DNA of 13,594 nucleotides from JAYXXU01 sp049301135 (lineage in GTDB: Bacteria; Pseudomonadota; Gammaproteobacteria; Pseudomonadales; Moraxellaceae). The position numbers and the translations under genes were made by a program. The stretch is from positions 1 to 13,594 of the forward strand of contig JBAQKP010000004.1 in NCBI GenBank assembly GCA_049301135.1, given 5' to 3'. Under the pieces are notes generated by a model. It searched no databases, was not told the origin of the DNA, and saw only the letters and a list, made by a program, of their open reading frames with translations. Below are positions 8,343 to 13,594 of the stretch, piece by piece. Position 1 is the first letter of the stretch; the number at the start of each line of letters is the position of its first letter.

Positions 8343-8362
8343 ACGACCGATCTCAAACAACT

Positions 8363-8411
8363 AAAAAAACCAGCAAGATGCGTACCATCTAATCCTAGCA
8401 ACCAGATGGTA
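8363..8411 (-). promoter_or_regulatory. Dyad in the kpsM leader, possible attenuator or terminator
   Basis: An 8-bp perfect inverted repeat (TACCATCT / AGATGGTA, plus-strand 8383-8390 and 8404-8411, 13-nt loop) lies between the protease gene and kpsM. In the minus-strand transcript the second arm (AGATG) can instead pair with a CATCT 5 nt further on (plus 8376-8380). That alternative hairpin is followed by TGCTGG and then T7 (plus 8363-8369), so two mutually exclusive structures are possible, the later one terminator-like. The stems are short. It may be the protease-gene terminator, an attenuator of the capsule operon, a protein-binding operator, or chance. I saw no clear sigma-70 promoter or RfaH ops element (GGCGGTAGCGT type) here. 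Confidence 0.35.
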
Positions 8412-8444
8412 ACACAGACACCGAACGCCAACAAATTCAATTTT

Positions 8445-9836
8445 TTATTCGACCGATTCGATCCGCAAGCCCAAGATCAACGGCAAACCACCGCGCAGTA
8501 GGGACACGCCGACGACTTTGTTATTGGGTAGATTTTTTAATGCTTTCGCAAAAGCTTCCATGTTTGGCGTCGGTTGATCGTTTAAGCGAGTAATCACATC
8601 ACCTGCGGCCAAGCGCGACCGTGCCGCCAGACCATTTGGTTGCAACATCTCGATCACCACGCCAGACATTGGCGATTGTAGCTTCTCGGCTGCCGTCAGA
8701 TCTCGTACCTGCATGCCGAGCGTTGGCGTACCTGACGCATTTAAGGTGTTGCCCTCTACTGACGGTGTGCTATCTGAAGCAGCCTGTAAAGTGGCTTGTA
8801 GTTGCACCTGCTGTTTGCCGCGTTGAACAGTTAAGTTTACGGCTGTATTGGGGCGAGTCCGATTGATCAGATTAATCAGATCAGTTGAGCGTGTGATCCG
8901 CTGACCCTGATAACTCAGCACGATATCGCCTTCTTTCATACCTGCTTTGCTCGCCGGTGTGTCTGGCATCACTTGGGTGATCAACGCACCTTCAGGACGC
9001 TCGAGTTGATACACCTCAGCCAAATTACGATCAATATCCTGCGGAATCACGCCTAAGTAAGAGCGGCTGACTTTGCCGGATTGTTTGATCTGATCGAATA
9101 CATCCATTGCCACATCAACGGGAATCGAAAAAGACAATCCCATATAGCCACCGGTACCACTAAAAATCCGCGAGTTGATCCCAATCACTTCGCCACGCTG
9201 GTTAAACAATGGGCCACCGGAATTACCAGGGTTGAGCGCGACATCGGACTGGATAAACGGCACGGCGTTTTCACGCGACATGGTACGTGAAGTGGCGCTG
9301 ACGATCCCCGCCGATGCAGAATAGTCAAAGCCAAAGGGCGAACCAATCGCCAGTACAGGCTCACCAACTTTGACTCGTTCAGCGTTACCGAAGCTCAATG
9401 GCGGAAAACTTGTACCTTTGACGCGCAACACCGCGACATCGGTACGCTCATCACTACCGACGATCTCGGCGTCCAGTTCGCGTCGGTCGTTCAGGGTGAT
9501 GGTGACTTTGCGTGCACCTTCGATCACATGGTGATTGGTCAGTAGATAGCCATCTTTACTAACAAAGAATGCCGTTCCATATGAGCTGTGCTCAACGGGC
9601 GCACGTCGCTGCTGTGGAATCTGAATTTGGTTGCCAAAAAAACGCTTCAGGATATCGGGTAATTGCTGTTGTAGCATTTCTTCTTCAGTCATTTTTTTGG
9701 CGACGTTGACACGTACCACCGACGGACTGACTTGCTCTACCAGTTGTGAAAAATCAACCGTGGCTTGTGCAGTCTGCAACGTCAACCCTGACATTACCAG
9801 CGCACATAATGGAACTAAAAACTGCTTGCTGCTCAT
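8445..9836 (-). CDS. degP: Periplasmic Do-family serine protease (DegP/DegQ/MucD type)
   Basis: This 463-aa HtrA-family protease/chaperone degrades or refolds damaged envelope proteins in the periplasm (E. coli DegP about 474 aa, DegQ about 455). A Sec signal peptide covers residues 1-25 (cleavage after AQA). The trypsin-like domain has the triad His103 (TNHHVIEGA), Asp133 (DERTDVAVLRV) and Ser206 (NPGNSGGPLF). PDZ1 lies at about 258-350, starting at SYLGVIPQDI, and PDZ2 at about 372-460, starting at TLGMQVRDL. The loop after the first strands (about 48-84) is moderately long and rich in Q. The start has AGGG 7 nt upstream. The family name is certain; choosing degP over degQ or mucD is not possible from sequence alone. 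The gene is divergent from nadB, with kpsM following on the same strand, so read-through into the capsule operon is possible. Confidence 0.95.
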   Translation of the reverse strand: MSSKQFLVPLCALVMSGLTLQTAQATVDFSQLVEQVSPSVVRVNVAKKMTEEEMLQQQLPDILKRFFGNQIQIPQQRRAPVEHSSYGTAFFVSKDGYLLTNHHVIEGARKVTITLNDRRELDAEIVGSDERTDVAVLRVKGTSFPPLSFGNAERVKVGEPVLAIGSPFGFDYSASAGIVSATSRTMSRENAVPFIQSDVALNPGNSGGPLFNQRGEVIGINSRIFSGTGGYMGLSFSIPVDVAMDVFDQIKQSGKVSRSYLGVIPQDIDRNLAEVYQLERPEGALITQVMPDTPASKAGMKEGDIVLSYQGQRITRSTDLINLINRTRPNTAVNLTVQRGKQQVQLQATLQAASDSTPSVEGNTLNASGTPTLGMQVRDLTAAEKLQSPMSGVVIEMLQPNGLAARSRLAAGDVITRLNDQPTPNMEAFAKALKNLPNNKVVGVSLLRGGLPLILGLRIESVE

Positions 9837-9904
9837 ACCGATACCCTACAATGAATCATTTTAAAGTGACAAAAAACTGGTGATTTGTTTTACCACAGCC
9901 CATC

Positions 9905-9933
9905 AGAATAGAACTGTTAGCAAATGTTGTCGG
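9905..9933 (-). promoter_or_regulatory. Candidate sigma-70 promoter for the Do protease gene
   Basis: On the minus strand CCGACA (-35-like, 4 of 6) and TATTCT (-10-like, 4 of 6) are 17 nt apart, about 69 nt upstream of the protease ATG. The match is modest and was found by eye. Confidence 0.3.
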
Positions 9934-9939
9934 ATTTGC
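9920..9939. promoter_or_regulatory. Operator-like dyad GCAAAT-N8-ATTTGC
   Basis: A perfect 6-bp inverted repeat with an 8-nt spacer forms a 20-bp symmetrical site. It covers the candidate -35 of the protease promoter, where a repressor would act. It matches no regulator site that I can name, and a 6-bp dyad can arise by chance. Confidence 0.3.
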
Positions 9940-10090
9940 AAAAGACCTGTAAATCTGCACGGAGAATGACCAATAGCGCATTTACATCACATCATTACTA
10001 AGACAAGGCAGTTTTGCCCTTGCGTTTTTGGCGGTTTTGCAGTCAGATTCGCAGTCCGTTTGTTTAATTCATCAGTAGGTCAACACCGAC

Positions 10091-11701
10091 ATGCGCGATC
10101 TCGAGGCTTCAAATCGTTTTGATGTATTGATTGTCGGTAGTGGCGCAGCAGGCTTGACGCTTGCATTGTCGCTACCCGATCATTTACGCGTTGCGGTGAT
10201 GGCCAAAGCCGTGCTGACCGAAGCCAGTACATTTTATGCACAAGGTGGGGTGGCAGCGGTACTCGATGAAACAGATTCTACCGAAGATCATATTTCAGAT
10301 ACGTTAATTGCTGGTGGCGGTTTGTGCCATCTTGATGCGGTGACGCTCACGGTTGAACATGGCCGCGAGGCGGTCGAGTTTTTGCTCAAGCAAGGCGTCA
10401 AATTTACTCTTGATGAAGAAGAGCAGTTGCATCTGACCCGTGAGGGCGGTCACTCGCATCGGCGGATCATTCATGTGGCGGATTCGACTGGCATGGCGAT
10501 TTCGACCACCTTGGTGAAGCGTGTTCGTGAATGCAAGCATGTGACGCTGCTGGAGAATCGCGCGGCGATTGATGTGATTACCCGCCATAAGCTTGGTTTA
10601 GCGGGCGAAGACCGTGCAGTCGGTTTATACGCGCTGAATCTCGACACGCAACAGGTGGAAACCTACGCCGCGCCGTTTGTCGCACTCGCTTGCGGTGGCG
10701 CGAGTAAAGCCTATCTATACACCTCGAATCCAGATATTGCGACCGGCGATGGGATTGCGATGGCATGGCGTGCCGGTTGTCGGGTCGCCAATTTGGAGTT
10801 TAACCAGTTTCATCCGACCTGCTTATATCACCCGCAAGCACGTTCGTTTTTGATCACGGAAGCGATGCGTGGCGAGGGTGCATATTTGCGGCTGCCTGAT
10901 GGTGAGCGCTTTATGTCGCGCTTCGATGAGCGTGAGGAGCTTGCGCCGCGTGACATCGTGGCACGGGCGATTGATTTTGAAATGAAGCGCTTGGGCGTGC
11001 GGCATGTCTGGTTGGACATCACGCATCAGCCCGCCGATTTTGTTAAATCCCACTTCCCGATGCTGTACGAGCGCCTGCTCGAACTCGGCATCGACATCAC
11101 GAAGGATATGATTCCGGTCGTGCCTGCGGCGCACTATACCTGTGGCGGTGTGATGGTCGATGCGCACAGTCAGACCGATATTGCGGGCTTATATGCGATT
11201 GGTGAAACGTCGTTTACGGGGTTACACGGCGCAAACCGCATGGCCAGCAACTCGCTGTTGGAGTGTTTTGTGTATGGTATGAGCGCGGCCAAACACATCG
11301 CGGCGCAGCATGTGGCACAGCAGCCGTTGCCACAGATTCCGGTGTGGGATGCCTCGCAGGTGCAGCACGCCGATGAAGATGTGGTGATCCTGCAAAACTG
11401 GGATGAGCTGCGACATTTTATGTGGAATTATGTTGGGATTGTGCGCAGTACCAAGCGGCTGGAACGAGCGCTGAATCGGATTCAGATGCTCAAAAAAGAG
11501 ATTGAGGATTATTATGCGGGCTATCAGATCAGTCAAAATCTGATCGAGCTGCGTAATCTAGTGTTGGTGTCGGAGATGATTGTGCGTTGTGCGTTGCAGC
11601 GTAAAGAGTCGCGTGGCTTACACTATACGATTGATTATCCTGAACTATCCGATGAGATCAAAGACTCGATTCTGATTCCGCCAGATTTTGCAGTTTCTTA
11701 G
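10091..11701 (+). CDS. nadB: L-aspartate oxidase NadB
   Basis: NadB is the FAD enzyme that oxidises L-aspartate to iminoaspartate, the first step of de novo NAD synthesis (NadA then makes quinolinate). The protein has 536 aa, against about 540 in E. coli. The FAD-binding N-terminus shows VLIVGSGAAGLTLALSL (12-28), and ASTFYAQGGVAAVL (45-58) is the family signature. The substrate-site residues known from E. coli (Arg290, His351, Arg386) appear here at Arg287 (PRDIVARAID), His348 (AAHYTCGGVMVD) and Arg383 (GANRMASNSLLEC). EAMRGEGAYLRLPDGERF and the C-terminal helical domain are intact. nadA and nadC are not in the window. The next gene's ribosome site overlaps the nadB stop codon, so the two are probably co-transcribed. 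Confidence 0.98.
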   Translation: MRDLEASNRFDVLIVGSGAAGLTLALSLPDHLRVAVMAKAVLTEASTFYAQGGVAAVLDETDSTEDHISDTLIAGGGLCHLDAVTLTVEHGREAVEFLLKQGVKFTLDEEEQLHLTREGGHSHRRIIHVADSTGMAISTTLVKRVRECKHVTLLENRAAIDVITRHKLGLAGEDRAVGLYALNLDTQQVETYAAPFVALACGGASKAYLYTSNPDIATGDGIAMAWRAGCRVANLEFNQFHPTCLYHPQARSFLITEAMRGEGAYLRLPDGERFMSRFDEREELAPRDIVARAIDFEMKRLGVRHVWLDITHQPADFVKSHFPMLYERLLELGIDITKDMIPVVPAAHYTCGGVMVDAHSQTDIAGLYAIGETSFTGLHGANRMASNSLLECFVYGMSAAKHIAAQHVAQQPLPQIPVWDASQVQHADEDVVILQNWDELRHFMWNYVGIVRSTKRLERALNRIQMLKKEIEDYYAGYQISQNLIELRNLVLVSEMIVRCALQRKESRGLHYTIDYPELSDEIKDSILIPPDFAVS

Positions 11702-11703
11702 GA
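11700..11703 (+). promoter_or_regulatory. Ribosome binding site overlapping the nadB stop codon
   Basis: AGGA spans the last two bases of the nadB TAG and lies 7 nt before ATG 11711. This fixes that ATG as the start of the next gene instead of the TTG at 11708, and suggests translational coupling to nadB. Confidence 0.6.
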
Positions 11704-11710
11704 TTAGTTG

Positions 11711-12187
11711 ATGCATCAGATTTGTGACCTGTACTCTGCAAAACCGTTTAACTCCGAAGTTTTGAGGTTTCTCGGTATTTTTGACAAGAGTTTTGTACAT
11801 GATCCAAATCTGATGTACGTCGGCTTTTTAGGCGTGAATGTACACAGAATCAAATTGGTCAGCTTTATCATGGAACTGAAAAAAGTAGGAATTTTTCACG
11901 TTCACTCAGTACCAACCACTTACCGAGATCAGCCTAACATCTCACAGCAGCAAGCCTTTATAGCTGCACAAAAGGACGCGAAGCAAAATGGATTTACCGC
12001 AATTTTGCCACCAGATAACCAGAATATTGATACCAGTCCGGTGTATTGGCGCTTTGGAATTATTAGTAGCAATCCATTGTCTGAGGAGTCTGCGGGCGGT
12101 CAAATTTTAGTAGATCGCTTAGATGGTCACATTTGGGATTTTTTGGAATATGAGACATATTTATATGATTACAACAACACTTACTGA
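11711..12187 (+). CDS. Uncharacterised 158-aa protein, possibly immunity-like (YrhB/Imm35 flavour)
   Basis: This is a complete small cytoplasmic protein with no signal peptide or membrane helix. I do not recognise it with confidence. The N-terminal 70 residues are hydrophobic/aromatic, with alternating charged stretches (FHVHSVPTTYRD at 62-73). A helix follows (QQQAFIAAQKDAKQNG, 79-94). The C-terminal part has YWRFGIISSN (112-121), then GGQILVDRLDGHIWDF (129-144), ending in a Tyr/Asp-rich tail. The order helix, WxF strand, then a GxxILVDRxDGxIW hairpin resembles small immunity proteins of the YrhB/Imm35 type, but that is pattern memory, not an alignment. The gene looks more AT-rich than nadB, and no partner toxin is visible nearby. 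Coding status is supported by the good ribosome site, the start 9 nt after the nadB stop codon, and an uninterrupted frame ending at TGA. Confidence 0.75.
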   Translation: MHQICDLYSAKPFNSEVLRFLGIFDKSFVHDPNLMYVGFLGVNVHRIKLVSFIMELKKVGIFHVHSVPTTYRDQPNISQQQAFIAAQKDAKQNGFTAILPPDNQNIDTSPVYWRFGIISSNPLSEESAGGQILVDRLDGHIWDFLEYETYLYDYNNTY

Positions 12188-12197
12188 TTAGCAGATA

Positions 12198-12222
12198 GAT
12201 GCGCACCTTCAAGGCACGCATC
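12198..12222. terminator. Hairpin between convergent genes, possible bidirectional terminator
   Basis: GATGCG-CA-CCT-TCA-AGG-CA-CGCATC is a nearly symmetrical stem: a 6-bp outer helix, a CA/CA internal mismatch and a 3-bp inner helix. It lies 10 nt after the 158-aa gene's stop codon and 24 nt from the rapA stop codon. It lacks a clear T run on either strand, so it would be a weak intrinsic terminator at best. Confidence 0.45.
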
Positions 12223-12245
12223 CTACTTGACGACCCAACACTCAA

Positions 12246-13594
12246 TCAACCTTTCATCGCCACCATGACCCGAATCGCATCGGGAACCACTGACAACTGC
12301 TCCAGCAACGCCAAACCCTGCTGCTGCTGCGCCTGCAAACGGGTCAACTCATCATCCCGAATACTTGGATTGTGCTCTTTCAGATAGGTCAAACGATCAA
12401 TCTCATGCTGTAACCGCTCGTGATAACGCTGCCGCGCCACCTCAGCAAAATTGGCGGTTTGCTCCTTCGCCAGCGCTTCGGCTTGCTTATAGCGCTGCTC
12501 AATCACCTCACGGCGTAGCTTGACCACCTGACGCGCGTTGTTCATATCCAGCGGATAAATATGCGGATGCAACATCGCCGGATTGATCTTGGCCGACAGA
12601 TCTTGGCCTGTTTCGTTCAGCAATACTCGAATCAACTGCTGTGGCAAACTCGCCGCTAGGTTCAACACTTTCGGCGCAATCACCTCGACCCGAAACCACA
12701 TCTCAAGCAAAATACTGCCCTGCGGAATCGCATTACTGCGTAGGATTGCCACATTGCTATTGCCGAACGATTGCGTCTTGACCATCTCAAAGATGCTTTG
12801 AATAAACGGATGCTCTAGGGTCAAATACTCGGCATCATCGCGACTGAGCGCCGAATCTCGACGAAACGTCGCCGTCACACCGTCTTCATCCAAGATCAGC
12901 CCTTCGACTTGCATCTCATCCGTTGGCCGGATGATCACTGTACCGTCGCTTTGCTCTTCATGCTCGATGTTAGTCGCCGCCAAAAAGCGTAGCATAAAGT
13001 CTGGCAGTGGGTTTTTGCTGTCTTGATCATCAAGCGCTTGTACGATGCGATTGGCAATCACCGGACGACAGGAGTTAAATTCCAGCAAACGATCCCGACC
13101 AGATTGCAACTCATACTCTAAGCCCAGACGCTCATCGTTGACCTGCTCCAGCAGCACATCAAAGGTGTGACCTTGATCAGTCAACAGGCAATTTTTCAGA
13201 TCGACGATATACTGTTCTTGTAGCGTCTGCGCAGTCGGTGAAATCTGGCTAAAAATATTCAGTGCTTCGTTATACCAGCGGAACATGCGCTCTTGTGCAG
13301 TGTCCATCAGGTATGGCACATGAATCTGAATCCGCTCAGTCTGCCCGATCCGATCCAAACGCCCAATCCGCTGTTCCAATACGTCAGGATTGGCCGGTAG
13401 ATCAAACAACACCAAATCATGCGCAAACTGGAAATTACGCCCTTCCGAACCAATCTCCGAACACAACAAAATCTGTGCACCGTAGCCTTCATCAGCAAAA
13501 TACGCCGCCGCTTGGTCGCGCTCCAGCAAGCTCATGCCTTCGTGGAACATCGCAGTACGAATGCCGCCATGAATGCGCAAAGCAAGCTCTAACG
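12246..13594 (-). CDS. rapA: RNA polymerase-associated ATPase RapA (HepA), C-terminal part; N-terminus beyond the right edge
   Basis: RapA is a Swi2/Snf2-family ATPase that binds RNA polymerase and helps it recycle after termination. E. coli RapA has 968 aa; 449 in-frame residues are visible here, ending at TGA (12246-12248). The second helicase lobe is clear: a FHEGMS segment, LLCSEIGSEGRNFQF (motif V region), and DLPANPDVLEQRIGRLDRIG (motif VI with the arginine fingers). The family's C-terminal region follows, with EHPFIQSIFEMV and a final helical section with NPSIRDDELTRLQAQQQQG; E. coli RapA has NPNIRDDELT at the same place. The frame continues past the TTG at 13580 to the last base, so this is an edge truncation and not a broken gene. 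It is convergent with nadB and the 158-aa gene. Confidence 0.97.
   Translation of the reverse strand, partial: LELALRIHGGIRTAMFHEGMSLLERDQAAAYFADEGYGAQILLCSEIGSEGRNFQFAHDLVLFDLPANPDVLEQRIGRLDRIGQTERIQIHVPYLMDTAQERMFRWYNEALNIFSQISPTAQTLQEQYIVDLKNCLLTDQGHTFDVLLEQVNDERLGLEYELQSGRDRLLEFNSCRPVIANRIVQALDDQDSKNPLPDFMLRFLAATNIEHEEQSDGTVIIRPTDEMQVEGLILDEDGVTATFRRDSALSRDDAEYLTLEHPFIQSIFEMVKTQSFGNSNVAILRSNAIPQGSILLEMWFRVEVIAPKVLNLAASLPQQLIRVLLNETGQDLSAKINPAMLHPHIYPLDMNNARQVVKLRREVIEQRYKQAEALAKEQTANFAEVARQRYHERLQHEIDRLTYLKEHNPSIRDDELTRLQAQQQQGLALLEQLSVVPDAIRVMVAMKG

Larger units (their letters stand above)
9837..10090. promoter_or_regulatory. Divergent intergenic region between the Do protease gene and nadB
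   Basis: This 254-nt non-coding gap must hold the promoters of both genes. Besides the protease-side elements listed separately, a TGTAAAT / ATTTACA inverted repeat with a 25-nt spacer lies at 9948-9986. An imperfect hairpin, CAAGGCA-GTT-TTGCCCTTG, lies at 10004-10022. For nadB the best -10-like hexamer is TTTAAT at 10063-10068, with only weak -35 matches (TTGCAG at 10037-10042, spacer 20). The nadB ribosome site is also weak (AGGT about 10 nt before the ATG). No sigma-E or heat-shock promoter stood out. Confidence 0.5.

Noticed and set aside
8343..8360. TTG start for kpsM adding six residues
   Set aside because: No ribosome site precedes it, while ATG 8342 has GAGAT at 7 nt and begins where the family usually begins.
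9948..9986. TGTAAAT-N25-ATTTACA as a NadR-type operator for nadB
   Set aside because: The enterobacterial NadR site I recall (TGTTTA-N6-TAAACA) differs in both half-site and spacing; kept only as a note in the intergenic entry.
10304..11536. Minus-strand open frames of 60-114 codons inside nadB
   Set aside because: They are antisense to a full-length, motif-complete nadB; a GC-richer gene commonly leaves such shadow frames.
12246..13594. rapA as a truncated or broken gene starting at 13580
   Set aside because: That start is a TTG inside the conserved helicase lobe and the frame stays open to the window edge, so it is simply cut by the window.
1..13594. CRISPR array, tRNA/rRNA genes, insertion sequences or phage genes
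   Set aside because: No regularly spaced repeats, no recognisable structured RNA and no transposase or integrase motifs were found on either strand.

Overview
This window is about 13.6 kb of proteobacterial, almost certainly gammaproteobacterial, chromosome. It joins an ABC-transporter-dependent (group 2 / Kps type) capsule export operon to a housekeeping segment with a periplasmic Do-family protease, L-aspartate oxidase and the RNA-polymerase recycling ATPase RapA. RapA and a KpsMTED-like export set point to Gammaproteobacteria. A Do-protease gene divergent from nadB recalls Pseudomonadales/Moraxellaceae, but that lineage call is from memory of gene order and is weak.

Layout, right to left on the minus strand. 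A Do-type protease gene (8445-9836) is followed after about 100 nt by kpsM (7536-8342), kpsT (6871-7539), kpsE (5775-6899), kpsD (4080-5771), an alpha/beta-hydrolase-like protein with a TPR-like tail (2898-4067), and a large capsule glycosyltransferase that runs off the left edge (1-2847). The kps genes overlap or are separated by 3 to 50 nt and form one operon. KpsM and KpsT make the inner-membrane ABC exporter. KpsE spans the periplasm from the inner membrane and KpsD forms the outer-membrane portal. The last visible protein has a module matching the C-terminal beta-Kdo transferase half of KpsC, which builds the lipid-linked Kdo primer recognised by this export route. The module is fused to a long helical-repeat region and the start of another domain.

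On the plus strand, nadB (10091-11701) is divergent from the protease gene across a 254-nt gap with candidate promoter and dyad elements. It is followed without a gap by an unrecognised 158-aa protein (11711-12187) whose C-terminus looks like small immunity-type proteins. On the far right rapA (12246 to the edge, minus strand) converges on this pair, with a hairpin between them.

The most unusual content is at the capsule distal end: a single KpsC-type module in a multi-domain fusion, and the hydrolase-TPR protein between kpsD and that enzyme. No RNA genes, CRISPR arrays, transposases or attachment sites were seen.
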